Assembly: GCA_030530775.1 (NCBI GenBank)
Contig: JAUMUG010000008.1
Coordinates: 117,392-181,391 of the forward strand
From: Lautropia sp.
GTDB taxonomy: Bacteria; Pseudomonadota; Gammaproteobacteria; Burkholderiales; Burkholderiaceae_E
DNA length: 64,000 nt
Reading direction: 5' to 3'
Below, piece by piece: positions 36,836 through 50,896 of the stretch. The first letter of the stretch is position 1; each line of letters opens with the position of its first letter. A model generated the notes under the pieces. That model did no database searches. It saw nothing but the letters and a program-made list of their open reading frames with translations, and was not told the DNA's origin. Made by a program: the position numbers and the translations under genes.

Positions 36836-37794
36836 TCCGATTTGGTTTTGCGCAGAAGGTACGCGGCCAGATCGTCAAGCTCGACAGGAGCTGGCCCCCT
36901 CTCGCCCGACATCATCAACGCTACGGCGAACGCGATGTGCCGCCCACGGTGCGCGAGCGGCTGGGGGAGCTGAGCGCGGCCGGCCTGCTGCTGGCCGCCT
37001 CACTGAAATTCGACGGCAGCCTGCTGTTGCAGATCCAGGGCAGCGGCCCGGCACGGCTGTTCGTGGCCGAATGTCATGCCGACAGCCGTTTTCGGGCCAC
37101 CGTCAAGCTCGACGACCAGGCGGCGATTCCACATGACGCCTCCTTCAATGATCTGGTCAATCCCGACAACCGCGGCCGCTTCGTCGTCACGCTGATTCCA
37201 CCCGTCAGTACATCGGGCGAAGGTACGGGGTTGGATACGCCCTACCAAGGCATCATCCCCTTCGAGGGCGACACGGTGGCCGAAGTGCTGGAACACTACA
37301 TGAGCCTGTCGGAGCAGATTCCAACCCGACTCTGGCTGGCTGCCGACGAGAATGCGGTCTTCGGTCTGCTGCTACAGATGATGCCCACCCGTGGCGACGA
37401 AGGCGCGCCGGACGAACAGGAAAGCCTGCTGACCTGGGAACAGGTGCAGACATTGGCCGATACGCTGACTCGCACGGAAATGCTGACACTGAAACCGGAG
37501 GAAATCCTGCGCCGCTTGTTCTGGGATACCGAAATCCGCGTCTATGACCAGCGTGTACCGCGCTTTGAATGCAGCTGCTCACGCGACAAAGTGGGCGGCA
37601 TGCTGAAGATGCTGGGCGAGGAAGAGGTCCGGAGCATCCTGGACGAACACCAGCAACGTATCCAGGTCAATTGCGAATTCTGCCGCGAGCCCTATGTGTT
37701 CGATCAGGCCGAAGCGATGGCGCTGTTCGACAAGCCATCGGCGGAGGATTCAGACAAGACTCCAGCGTCTGACGGAAGAACCGACACCCACTGA
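36823..37794 (+). CDS. hslO: Redox-regulated holdase chaperone Hsp33
   Basis: This 323-residue cytoplasmic chaperone is switched on by oxidation. The C-terminal zinc centre is CSCSRDK (about 247-253) with the second pair in CEFC (about 285-288), the CxC...CxxC pattern of the redox switch. The N-terminal part (RFGFAQKVRGQIVKLD, LLLQIQGSGPARLFVAEC) matches the family core. It is longer than E. coli Hsp33 by about 30 residues, mostly in a C-terminal tail and a loop near residue 190. It overlaps the upstream gene by 13 bp. Confidence 0.95.
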   Translation: MDTLIRFGFAQKVRGQIVKLDRSWPPLARHHQRYGERDVPPTVRERLGELSAAGLLLAASLKFDGSLLLQIQGSGPARLFVAECHADSRFRATVKLDDQAAIPHDASFNDLVNPDNRGRFVVTLIPPVSTSGEGTGLDTPYQGIIPFEGDTVAEVLEHYMSLSEQIPTRLWLAADENAVFGLLLQMMPTRGDEGAPDEQESLLTWEQVQTLADTLTRTEMLTLKPEEILRRLFWDTEIRVYDQRVPRFECSCSRDKVGGMLKMLGEEEVRSILDEHQQRIQVNCEFCREPYVFDQAEAMALFDKPSAEDSDKTPASDGRTDTH

Positions 37795-37837
37795 GACCGT
37801 TCGAGAAACAGCAGACGGAACGAGGCGTCGTAAGCCT

Positions 37838-38143
37838 TCAATCGTTGCCGTCGGATTCCGAACGCTCGTTCGGGATCGGATTGATCTGCACGAAGATTTC
37901 GTCGTCACGCACCATACCCAGACTGTAACGGGCACGTTCCTCGAGGGCCGAAGTGCCGGATCGGAGATCCTGCACCTCGGCTTCGAGGCCCTCATTGCGC
38001 AGGCGTTTGCCTGCGTTGACCTCCTTCTGCAACGCAAGCTGCTGATCGAGCTTCCAAACACGGAGCCAACTGCCCTGACCCAGCCACAACGGGTACTGAA
38101 TCAGAAGCAGCAGCAAGGACAAAGCAACGGTCAGCAGCCTCAT
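37838..38143 (-). CDS. ftsB: Cell division protein FtsB
   Basis: This 101-residue single-pass inner-membrane protein of the divisome links FtsL and FtsQ. It has an N-terminal transmembrane helix ([20 protein letters not shown]) and a coiled coil (about 25-75) containing [15 protein letters not shown], then the conserved [17 protein letters not shown]. It is the last gene of the pyrG-kdsA-DUF1330-eno-ftsB series and starts 22 bp after eno ends. Confidence 0.95.
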   Translation of the reverse strand: MRLLTVALSLLLLLIQYPLWLGQGSWLRVWKLDQQLALQKEVNAGKRLRNEGLEAEVQDLRSGTSALEERARYSLGMVRDDEIFVQINPIPNERSESDGND

Positions 38144-38165
38144 CGATGACGATGATCAGGAGGAA

Positions 38166-42873
<4,708 letters not shown>

Positions 42874-44544
42874 ATGGAAACAGAAGACACAGTCATCGAA
42901 CGCGATGCCATGGAGTTCGACGTGGTCATCGTGGGCGGTGGTCCGGCGGGGCTGTCGGCCGCCATCCGCCTCAAGCAGTTGGCCAACGACAGCGGTCAGG
43001 AAATCAATGTCTGCGTGATCGAGAAAGGTGCCGAAATCGGTGCCCATACCCTGTCGGGTGCCGTGATCGATCCGCGTGCACTGGATGAGCTGTTCCCGGA
43101 CTGGAAAGAACTGGGCGCTCCGCTGGAGACCGAAGCCACCGGCGACAGGGTGATGTTCCTGACCGAAAACGGTAGCTTCGAGGTGCCCGGATGGGCCACG
43201 CCGCCGGGCATGCACAACAAGGGCTGCTATATCGTCGGCCTGGGCAGGCTGGTGGCCTGGCTGGGCGAACAGGCCGAAGCATTGGGTGTCGAGGTCTACC
43301 CGGGCTTTCCCGCCGCCTCGATCATCTACGGCGACGAGGGCGTGGTACGCGGAGTCATCACCGGCGACATGGGTCTGGACCGTGAAGGCAAGCCGACCGA
43401 TGCCTTCCAGCCGGGGATGGAGCTGCTGGGTAAATACGTGATCTTTGCCGAAGGTTCACGCGGCCATCTCGGGCGCGAACTGATCGAGCGCTTCGAGCTG
43501 GCCGATGAATCCGACCCGCAGAGTTATGGCATCGGCCTCAAGGAACTGTGGGAAATCGACCCGTCCCGCTTCGAGCCCGGCCTGATCATCCACACCGCCG
43601 GCTGGCCACTGGACAACGCCACCTATGGCGGCGCCTTCCTCTACCACTACGAGGACAACAAAGTCGCCGTCGGCTTCATGGTCGGACTGAACTATCGAAA
43701 TCCCTATCTGTCACCCTTCGAGGAATTCCAGCGCTGGAAGACCCATCCGGCGATCCGCGACACCTTCGAGGGCGGCCGTCGGGTCGGCTATGGGGCGCGC
43801 GCCGTCACCGCGGGCGGCTACAACGCCCTGCCCAGGCTGATCTTCCCCGGCGGCTGTCTGGTGGGTTGCGACGCGGGCTTCCTGAACGCAGCCCGGATCA
43901 AAGGCACCCACACCGCCATGAAATCCGGCATGATGGCCGCCGAGGCGATCGCCGGAGCACTGGCCGACGGCCGCCGGCAGGATCTGCTGGAAGCCTACCC
44001 GGAGGCCTATCGGCAGTCCTGGGTCCGAGAGGAACTCTGGCGCTCGCGCAACTTCAAGCCGGCCATGAGCAAGGGCCTGGTGCTGGGCAGCCTGCTGGTG
44101 GGTCTCGACCAGATGGTGTTCGGTGGCAAGGCCCCCTTCACGCTGCACACCCGGCAGGAAGACTACCAATATCTGAAACCGGCAGCCGACTGCAGACCGA
44201 TCGACTATCCGAAGCCCGATGGCAAACTGACTTTCGATCGCCTGTCGTCGGTCTTCATCTCGAATACCAACCACAAGGAGGAGCAGCCGATCCACCTGCG
44301 ACTCGAAGACGCCTCGGTGCCGGTTTCGGTCAATCTGGCCAAGTTTGCAGGGCTGGAAGCACGCTACTGCCCGGCGGCGGTCTACGAATTCGTCGACACC
44401 GAAGACGGCAGAGGTGGACAACGCCTGCGGATCAATGCAGCCAACTGCATACACTGCAAGACCTGCGACATCAAAGACCCCACCCAGAACATCGTCTGGA
44501 CGCCCCCCGAAGGAGGCGGCGGACCCGGCTACAGCGGTATGTGA
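42874..44544 (+). CDS. Electron transfer flavoprotein-ubiquinone oxidoreductase
   Basis: This 556-residue FAD and 4Fe-4S membrane-associated enzyme passes electrons from ETF, reduced by acyl-CoA and other dehydrogenases, to ubiquinone. The FAD motif VVIVGGGPAGLSAAIRL is near the N-terminus, GCDAGFLNAARIKGTHTAM follows in the middle, and the cluster-binding cysteines are in CIHCKTCDIKDP plus an upstream Cys near the C-terminus. The ATG at 42874 has AGGAGA 6-11 bases upstream. It stands alone; no etfA or etfB is in the window. A beta-oxidation role fits the enoyl-CoA hydratase-family gene about 4 kb away, but they are not linked. Confidence 0.95.
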   Translation: METEDTVIERDAMEFDVVIVGGGPAGLSAAIRLKQLANDSGQEINVCVIEKGAEIGAHTLSGAVIDPRALDELFPDWKELGAPLETEATGDRVMFLTENGSFEVPGWATPPGMHNKGCYIVGLGRLVAWLGEQAEALGVEVYPGFPAASIIYGDEGVVRGVITGDMGLDREGKPTDAFQPGMELLGKYVIFAEGSRGHLGRELIERFELADESDPQSYGIGLKELWEIDPSRFEPGLIIHTAGWPLDNATYGGAFLYHYEDNKVAVGFMVGLNYRNPYLSPFEEFQRWKTHPAIRDTFEGGRRVGYGARAVTAGGYNALPRLIFPGGCLVGCDAGFLNAARIKGTHTAMKSGMMAAEAIAGALADGRRQDLLEAYPEAYRQSWVREELWRSRNFKPAMSKGLVLGSLLVGLDQMVFGGKAPFTLHTRQEDYQYLKPAADCRPIDYPKPDGKLTFDRLSSVFISNTNHKEEQPIHLRLEDASVPVSVNLAKFAGLEARYCPAAVYEFVDTEDGRGGQRLRINAANCIHCKTCDIKDPTQNIVWTPPEGGGGPGYSGM

Positions 44545-44736
44545 AACCCGGCTATCCGCCGCACGGACATCGCGGGAGCACACAAAACACACGAGCGCCC
44601 GCCCCATCACCATGAGCGCGTCCGTGGCTCTGCGTTTGTGTCGACCGGGGCCGGAACCGGCGGATATCGGGCGCGGGCGGCACCGTGCCGGCAAACGATC
44701 GGGATCAATCGATCGGAGCGGCCCCCGTCCCCGGTT

Positions 44737-45045
44737 TCATTGAGAGCCCGCACCGGAACGGCCTCCGCCCGGGCGGCGTGAACTGCCGGGACGCGGCCCC
44801 TGATCATTGGCTTCGCTGACCACCAATACGCGCCCTTCCAGCAAATAGCCGTTCAAGGCACCGATGGCGGCTCTGGCCCCCTCGTCGTTGGCGATCGTGA
44901 CGAATGCGAAACCGCGGGAACGCCCGGTTTCCCGATCGGACACGATCCGCACGCCGAGCACCTCGCCATAGGCGGCGAAAAGCTCTTTCAGCTGCACATC
45001 CGTGGTACGCCACGGCAGGTTACCTACATAGATCTTGGTCGACAT
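44737..45045 (-). CDS. RRM-type RNA-binding protein
   Basis: This 102-residue single RNA-recognition-motif protein has RNP2 IYVGNL and RNP1 RGFAFVTI, followed by a short Gly/Arg/Ser-rich tail (SSRRPGGGRSGAG). Such proteins are widespread in cyanobacteria and proteobacteria and are often cold- or stress-induced. The ATG at 45045 begins the conserved domain; a longer frame upstream is unlikely. It is convergent with the ETF-QO gene. Confidence 0.92.
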   Translation of the reverse strand: MSTKIYVGNLPWRTTDVQLKELFAAYGEVLGVRIVSDRETGRSRGFAFVTIANDEGARAAIGALNGYLLEGRVLVVSEANDQGPRPGSSRRPGGGRSGAGSQ

Positions 45046-45445
45046 CGAAAGGCACTTCCCGCAAAGGACCGACAAGCTGCGAGGGAAGAACGGGCAGGAC
45101 TCCAGAGCCCTGGCCGAACCACGCAATCCACTCGAATGGTTTGTGCCGACCCCTGCCGGACGCCAAACTTCAACGAATCAAAAACGACAGACGCACAAAG
45201 GCCGACACCCACGACCGATGCCACCGTCGGGAACGGCTACGAAGAACAGAACCCGGTCCGCCAAAAAAGACGAGACCCCTGCACGCAAAAAGGTGGATGG
45301 ACCCCGGCCACCGCTGCCGGAAAGCCGGTCCCATGGTTCAGTGTAACGTTTTTTGGCAGTTGTGGCGCATTTCGCCTCAAAAAAACTTGTCAGGACAACG
45401 ATACTGGACAAAAATACAGGTTGCTATCGACAGCAGGCCATTTCC
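45046..45445. other. Divergent intergenic region RRM gene / lexA
   Basis: This 400-bp region contains the LexA box at 45404-45419 near lexA. I see no gene in the rest. Several A-rich patches (for example 45259-45264, 45380-45386) are present. Confidence 0.5.
45404..45419. promoter_or_regulatory. LexA operator (SOS box) upstream of lexA
   Basis: CTGGACAAAAATACAG fits CTG-N10-CAG, the LexA operator pattern of beta- and gammaproteobacteria, with an AT-rich core. It ends 26 bp before the lexA start, as expected for autorepression. Confidence 0.85.
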
Positions 45446-46180
45446 ATGAGACCGCTTACGTCCCGCCAACGCGAAGTCCTGGCACTGATCAGGACTCATA
45501 TCGATCAAACCGGCTTTCCGCCCACCCGGGCCGAACTCGCCAGCGCCATGGGCTTTCGATCTGCCAACGCAGCCGAAGACCATCTCAAAGCGCTGGCACG
45601 CAAAGGCATCATCGAGCTCTGCGCCAGCACATCCCGGGGCATCCGGCTGCTGGCTGCCGCAGAAGCCGAACTCCCGCTCCGGGACACCACGACCCGGTCC
45701 GCCGCTGCTGCCGCACGTGCCGACACCGTCGACGGTGCCGGACACGAGGATGCCGCACACACCGCCGGACCAGCGGCCCCCGGTCTGCCGCTGGTGGGCC
45801 GTGTCGCCGCCGGCCAGCCCATTCTGGCCGAAAGCCACATCGAAGCCAGCTACCGGCTCGATGCGACGCTGTTCGAGCAGGCACCGGACTATCTGCTGCG
45901 TATCCGAGGAGAAAGCATGCGCGACGCCGGCATGCTCGATGGCGATCTACTGGCCGTCAAGGCCACGCCCGAAGCCCACAACGGCCAGATCGTGGTGGCC
46001 CGGATCGGCAACGAAGTCACCGTCAAACGGCTGCGGCACGACCGCACCGGACACACCATCGAACTACTGCCCGAAAACCCGGATTTCGACCCGATCGTGC
46101 TGCACCCCGGAACCGATGAGTTCCAGATCGAGGGCATTGCCGTCGGGCTGATCCGCCAGGGCAAACTTGCCCGGCATTGA
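45446..46180 (+). CDS. lexA: SOS repressor LexA
   Basis: This 244-residue repressor is self-cleaved when RecA is activated by DNA damage. The N-terminal winged helix includes [15 protein letters not shown] and [12 protein letters not shown]. The self-cleavage bond is Ala-Gly in GRVAAGQPI, the serine nucleophile is in [10 protein letters not shown] and the Lys base in [11 protein letters not shown]. The linker between domains (about 70-115) is Ala- and acid-rich and about 30 residues longer than in E. coli LexA (202 residues). An SOS box lies just upstream. recA is not in the window. Confidence 0.96.
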   Translation: MRPLTSRQREVLALIRTHIDQTGFPPTRAELASAMGFRSANAAEDHLKALARKGIIELCASTSRGIRLLAAAEAELPLRDTTTRSAAAAARADTVDGAGHEDAAHTAGPAAPGLPLVGRVAAGQPILAESHIEASYRLDATLFEQAPDYLLRIRGESMRDAGMLDGDLLAVKATPEAHNGQIVVARIGNEVTVKRLRHDRTGHTIELLPENPDFDPIVLHPGTDEFQIEGIAVGLIRQGKLARH

Positions 46181-46303
46181 TGCCGGCGCCTCGGCCGCCA
46201 GACGTTACGGAGCCCCGGCCGTCCTGGCGTCCACCATCACACGAACGAGACACACGCCTCCCGGACTCGGCCCGTGCCGGATTACCACCCCATGACGCTT
46301 GTC

Positions 46304-46942
46304 TCAGCCCGCTGCGGGCAGCAGGCGGGCGTTCAACGTATAGGTGCCGTCTATCTTGGCCGAGCCCAGACTGTGGCCTTCGATCAACTGGGTGACCAGC
46401 CGACCGTCGAAACGGCCATCGACCGCCAGCCGGTCGACATCGAGGGCATGCACGATGAACTCGTAACGATGGACCCGTGCGTCGTTCCAGGGCGGACAAG
46501 GGCCATCATAGCCGTAGTAATCACCGTTCATGTCGTGGTCGCTCGCAAACCACTGTGTATAGTCGTTGACCCCCTGACGGGTGCCGTCGGGCAGCTCCGG
46601 CCCGGCCTTGCCCCGCGAAGTGACCTCATGGGAATACGCCCCTTCTTCCAGATGCCGGGTTCCCGCCGGCAGATCGAGCAAGATCCAGTGGTAGAAATCG
46701 GCACGGGGCAGATCTTCGGGGACTTCGCGATCGGGGCGGTTGACATCATCGGCCACCGTCGGAGCATCCCGATCCACACAGATCACCACAAAAGACCGGG
46801 TTCCTTCCGGAACATCTTCCCAGGCAAGATGCGGGTTGCGGTTCTCGGCCAGCGCCACCCGGGTGACTGCATCGTGCCGCGCAAAAGCCAGACGCTCCGG
46901 CAACGGTGCCCCGGGAATGAAGGAATCACTGCGCAGTTTCAT
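46304..46942 (-). CDS. YbhB/YbcL-like (Raf kinase inhibitor/PEBP fold) protein
   Basis: This 212-residue protein of the phosphatidylethanolamine-binding protein fold has the ligand-site motif FVVICVDRDAPT and HWILLDLPAGTRHLEEG, with YDGPCPPWNDARVHRYEF later. The bacterial role is unknown. The ATG at 46942 has AGGAGAG about 7 bases upstream; there is no signal peptide, so it is cytoplasmic. It is somewhat longer than E. coli YbhB (158 residues), with extra loops in the middle. Confidence 0.9.
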   Translation of the reverse strand: MKLRSDSFIPGAPLPERLAFARHDAVTRVALAENRNPHLAWEDVPEGTRSFVVICVDRDAPTVADDVNRPDREVPEDLPRADFYHWILLDLPAGTRHLEEGAYSHEVTSRGKAGPELPDGTRQGVNDYTQWFASDHDMNGDYYGYDGPCPPWNDARVHRYEFIVHALDVDRLAVDGRFDGRLVTQLIEGHSLGSAKIDGTYTLNARLLPAAG

Positions 46943-47039
46943 GGGCTCTCTCCTGAAAATTGACAGCCATCTCCCGAGCTTGCCCGCTGCCCCGGAGGTG
47001 ACTATTTGCGATAGGGGGGCGCCACCGCTTCCGCCGGTC

Positions 47040-47714
47040 TCATCGAAGGCTGCCGGCCTCGACCTCGGTGTCGACGCTGGCGTAGGCGGGACCCGCCTCG
47101 AAATGCAGCAGCATCGCACCCTTGGCATCCAGCAGGCTCAAACTGCGGCCCTGCTGCCGCAGTGAGGCGGTGGCGGCGAGCGCCGCCAGATACTGATTTT
47201 CGAGTGCCATGGCGGCCTGGTTGCAATAACGCTTGGTCACACCGAACCTGCCGAAACTGATCGATGCACCATCGAGACCATAGGCACCGAAGAAGCTGTT
47301 GCAACCAGCAAATCCGGTCACGGCCTTGCCGTCCTCATCCAGAACCAGACTGGGCCTGCTGTCGTTGGACGGTGCATGTCGGCCCCCGGCGATCGACACC
47401 AGATGCCAGCGGGTGGACTGCAGGGGAACTTCGCTGCCCGGTGCCGCCTTGCGATCGTGCGTGGCATGCTCATTCCGCCGGGCGGACGGAGCACCGTCGG
47501 TATCGTCGGACGGTATGGCGGCGCAGGCCGTCAGCAGCGCGACCACCATGCCGACGGTCAGCAGACCGAACGGACGCAGAGGGCCCGGGCCCGCACCTCC
47601 CCGCCGGGCCGACGCCTCATCGGACGCGTGGGCGGAACAAGAAAAGGCCGGACCGACATTTTCACCCTGCGCTGCCTTGGGCGAAATACATGGTTGCCGA
47701 ACATGCTTGACCAT
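47040..47714 (-). CDS. META-domain lipoprotein (HslJ-like) with a long N-region
   Basis: This 224-residue protein has a META domain at about 95-205 (STRWHLVSIAG, VTGFAGCNSFFGAYGL, FGVTKRYCNQAAMALE). A lipoprotein signal, GLLTVGMVVALLTAC, has lipobox LTAC but is preceded by about 48 residues. The ATG at 47714 is backed by a near-perfect Shine-Dalgarno site (AAAAGGAGG, 8 bases away), so the long N-region is probably real. META proteins such as HslJ are outer-membrane or periplasmic and linked to heat and novobiocin tolerance in E. coli. It follows the YbhB-like gene in reverse order on the same strand, about 100 bp upstream. Confidence 0.82.
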   Translation of the reverse strand: MVKHVRQPCISPKAAQGENVGPAFSCSAHASDEASARRGGAGPGPLRPFGLLTVGMVVALLTACAAIPSDDTDGAPSARRNEHATHDRKAAPGSEVPLQSTRWHLVSIAGGRHAPSNDSRPSLVLDEDGKAVTGFAGCNSFFGAYGLDGASISFGRFGVTKRYCNQAAMALENQYLAALAATASLRQQGRSLSLLDAKGAMLLHFEAGPAYASVDTEVEAGSLR

Positions 47715-48450
47715 CGGACGGAGCCTCCTTTTGGATGCGAGCGCAAATCAATGAGATTCGACAAGTGTAGCAAGGAAACGCCAGATCGGCCTGCCAGTGC
47801 CTGGACATACGGACCGCGCCTGCGGTACCGTGCGGAGCCGCTATCGGCACTGCAGATCATTCCCCTGCCCTCCGACTGCACGCCGGACAATCGGAACATA
47901 CCGTAAGTTCCATCGGCGAATGTAAGAAACAACGGACAAGACGTTTCAACGGTGGTTTTTCCAGCCAGCCCGCTACCATGTCCGGGTTACGCTTGTCATT
48001 CGACTGGACGGCAACGGCCGGAAACGGTCTTCCATGCGACCGGCCATGTCCTCCGGCCCCCGAGCCACGGCGCAGGAGCGTGCCCTGCGGATCGCGCTGC
48101 TGGCCGCGTCCGGTGATGCCGTTGCCGCCGTCGCGTTTTTCCGCCGGCCCGGACTGCAACACCCGGCGTACTGCGCCCCCGCAGTACGGATAAACCCCGA
48201 GTCTTTCGGCCGGCAGACCGGATATCCGGGGTATCTGTGTAATACTGGGAAGAGATGTGTCGTGCCTTCGTTGCCCGGCGGTCGACTCACGACCATCACG
48301 AGACTCATCAAAAACAATGCCAATATCCGTGCCGGGCGCCCCCTGTCGGGTTGGAGCGGCACACCACGAGCCGCTCCCAAACGATCTATCCGGCCTTCCG
48401 GTTGCCATGCCATGCGCCCGATCCGGTTTTTCGATAGGACTCTCTCATCC
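47715..48450. other. Long intergenic region upstream of the enoyl-CoA hydratase-family gene
   Basis: This 736-bp divergent region holds no gene I can support. The frame of the downstream gene is open for 139 codons upstream of its ATG, but the sequence is Arg/Pro/Gly-rich and unlike the family. No clear promoter was identified. Confidence 0.5.
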
Positions 48451-49569
48451 ATGACAGAAGCAAACGTGGTCATCTTTGACGAACCGACGACGGCCGATGG
48501 ACGACGCGTAGGCCGCGCCACGCTGAATGCGCCGGCATCGTTGAATGCGCTGTCGCTGGCGATGGTCGAACAGTTGCGCCCCCGGCTCGACCAATGGATC
48601 CATGATCCCGATATCGTCTGCATCATGCTCGATGGCGCAGGCGATCGCGCTTTCTCCGCCGGCGGTGATATCCGCGATCTCTATCATTCGATTCGCCAAT
48701 ACGGCCCGGCGCGCAACCCTTATGCACAACGTTTCTTCTCGCTCGAGTACGCACTGGACTACCGGATCCACACCTGTCCGAAGCCGCTGATCTGCTGGGG
48801 TCATGGCATCGTGATGGGAGGGGGTCTGGGCCTGCTGGCGGGAGCCTCCCACCGTGTCGTCACACCCGAAACCCGCATCGCCATGCCGGAAATCAGCATC
48901 GGTCTGTTCCCCGACGTCGGTGGCAGCTGGTTCCTGAACCGCCTGCCTGGCCGTGCGGGTCTGTTCATGGCCCTGACCGGGGCACCGATGAATGCGGCCG
49001 ACGCCCTGTTCACCGGCATGGCGGATTTCTGCCTGGACAACGACGCCAAGTCCACCGTATTTGCCGAAATCCTGGCCAGCCGCTGGCACAATCAGGCCGC
49101 CGCCAACAAAGCCCAGATGACCCATCTGCTGGACCGCTTCGAGACCAAGGCCACATTGGCACCTTCCAACCTGCGCCGGCACTTCGACCTGATCCGCAAA
49201 ACCGTCGGTCTCGGCAGCCTGAAGGACACCGCCGAACACCTGTTGGCCCTGCCCACCAACGGCGACCCCTGGCTCGAAACCGCGGTGGAGACTTTTCGGC
49301 GCGGCAGCCCGACCTCGGCCGCCCTGTCGTGGGAACTGCTGCAGCGCTGTAGGCACCGTTCACTGGCCGACATTTTCCGGATCGAATACAACGTGGCGAT
49401 CAGCTGCTGCGCTGCACATGATTTCGCCGAGGGTGTCCGGGCATTGCTGATCGACAAGGACCGGAAGCCGGCCTGGAAACCACCAACGCTGGACGCATTG
49501 GAATCCTCGGTGATCGAAAGCCATTTCCGCGACCACCATGAGGTCCACCCACTGTCGGACTGGCGCTGA
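48451..49569 (+). CDS. Enoyl-CoA hydratase/isomerase family protein, HIBYL-CoA hydrolase type
   Basis: This 372-residue crotonase-fold protein has the oxyanion-hole segments RAFSAGGDIRDL and GHGIVMGGGLGL and the motif MPEISIGLFPDVGGSWFLNR, in which the Glu and Asp match the catalytic pair of 3-hydroxyisobutyryl-CoA hydrolase. Length (about 370) also fits that branch, used in valine breakdown, better than the 260-residue hydratases. The C-terminus retains FAEGVRALLIDKDRKPAWKP, typical of the branch. The ATG at 48451 is preceded by AGGA about 12 bases upstream. No valine-pathway neighbours are present, so the substrate is inferred. Confidence 0.88.
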   Translation: MTEANVVIFDEPTTADGRRVGRATLNAPASLNALSLAMVEQLRPRLDQWIHDPDIVCIMLDGAGDRAFSAGGDIRDLYHSIRQYGPARNPYAQRFFSLEYALDYRIHTCPKPLICWGHGIVMGGGLGLLAGASHRVVTPETRIAMPEISIGLFPDVGGSWFLNRLPGRAGLFMALTGAPMNAADALFTGMADFCLDNDAKSTVFAEILASRWHNQAAANKAQMTHLLDRFETKATLAPSNLRRHFDLIRKTVGLGSLKDTAEHLLALPTNGDPWLETAVETFRRGSPTSAALSWELLQRCRHRSLADIFRIEYNVAISCCAAHDFAEGVRALLIDKDRKPAWKPPTLDALESSVIESHFRDHHEVHPLSDWR

Positions 49570-49847
49570 GCCCGCCCTGACCCGACATCCCTGTCGACGG
49601 AGCGTGTCGAGACGCCGACCCGGCACGGTGGTGCAGACTCCTGACGAGCGAAGACAGGACCGTGCCATATCGAAACGGTTCTGGCACGCATGCCATATCA
49701 CGACGGACATATCGGAGCGCACACACAAGTGCTGCGAGCCCCCTCCTTCCAGCATGCCCGGACGATCCTGGCCCGCGCAGGACTACAAGACACACATGCC
49801 CGGAAACACAAAGGGATGAACCGGCCGCAGGAAGCCGTCGTATCCGC

Positions 49848-50534
49848 TCAGCAGCCGGTACCGGTTCCGGATTCGGACGAATCCGGAATGCCGTCGAAGA
49901 AGTCGACGATGCCGGTTTCGAGCGAGTATTCCGCACCGACCACCACCAGGCCTTCATGCGCGATCCAGTGCTCCAGCACCCGCGAGCCATGCCGCAGATG
50001 ATCGGCGGCGGCGCGGATGTTGGCGCGCACGGCATAATGCATCAGCCGGCCGTGGTCTTCGTTCAGACAGCTTTCGAGCAACGGCTCGACCGAAGGGCGA
50101 ATCCGGTCGACCACGGCACGCAGATTGGGCGAACGCCCCTTGACCGGCAAGCGCAGTTCATCGAGGGTGGCCGCCACCGCCCCACAATTGGAATGACCGA
50201 GTACGACCACGAGTTTGGTCTTGTAGCGCTCGACCGCAAATTCGACGCTACCGATCTGTGAAGGAGCGACGATATTGCCGGCGACCCGGATCACGAACAG
50301 CTCGCCCAGCCCCTGATCGAAAACCAGCTCGGCCGGCACCCGAGAGTCGGCACAGCCCAGCAGAATGGCGAAGGGTTCCTGGCCGCCCAGCAGCTGACTG
50401 CGACGCTCATGGTTGGTGGCCACCGACAGCCCGCCCAGCCCGGCCACGAAGCGCCGGTTGCCATCTTGTAAGAGTTTCAGTGCTTCATGGGCTGCGATCA
50501 TCAGAAACGGCGCTGCCCCTTGTTCGGGGGCCAT
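49848..50534 (-). CDS. Beta-class carbonic anhydrase
   Basis: This roughly 228-residue zinc enzyme interconverts CO2 and bicarbonate. Zinc ligands are the Cys and Asp of GCADSRVP and the His and Cys of GHSNCGAV. The start is ATG 50534 (GTG 50537 immediately before it is also possible). It is a single gene. The window also encodes a gamma-class relative at 36308, so two carbonic anhydrase families are present. Confidence 0.95.
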   Translation of the reverse strand: MAPEQGAAPFLMIAAHEALKLLQDGNRRFVAGLGGLSVATNHERRSQLLGGQEPFAILLGCADSRVPAELVFDQGLGELFVIRVAGNIVAPSQIGSVEFAVERYKTKLVVVLGHSNCGAVAATLDELRLPVKGRSPNLRAVVDRIRPSVEPLLESCLNEDHGRLMHYAVRANIRAAADHLRHGSRVLEHWIAHEGLVVVGAEYSLETGIVDFFDGIPDSSESGTGTGC

Positions 50535-50896
50535 CACGCATCAAAGGACAGAAGAGCATCGGATCGCAGGCCTGGCGGCCTGCCGGAAATATGTTCCCCG
50601 GAAGCTCGACGACCTGCTCCGACGGTCTATTATGCCTTGGCCTGCGCGCTTTCCCCCGCAACCCGCATCACCGCGCCCATACAGGCCACACCGATCGGTC
50701 ACGCTCCGACCCGTCCTCGCTCCTGCTGTCGACGAAAAGCTTCGAAAACGCCGGTGTGATACCGTGGCCCAGGGCGGGAAACGATGAAGACATGGCCACG
50801 TCACGTCGATATGAATCAGGCAGGCACACAAAATCCGGGCGAGCGCAGTGAGTGACAGCCGCCCTCACTGCACCGGGGATCATGCGGACCAGCCGA
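50535..50896. other. Intergenic region between the RCC1 gene and the beta-carbonic anhydrase gene
   Basis: This 362-bp region lies upstream of the carbonic anhydrase gene and downstream of the RCC1-repeat gene (both - strand). I see no gene or clear terminator in it. Confidence 0.45.

Noticed and set aside
48034..48450. In-frame 139-codon upstream extension of the enoyl-CoA hydratase-family gene
   Set aside because: The added residues are Arg/Pro-rich and unlike the family, whose conserved part begins right after the ATG at 48451.
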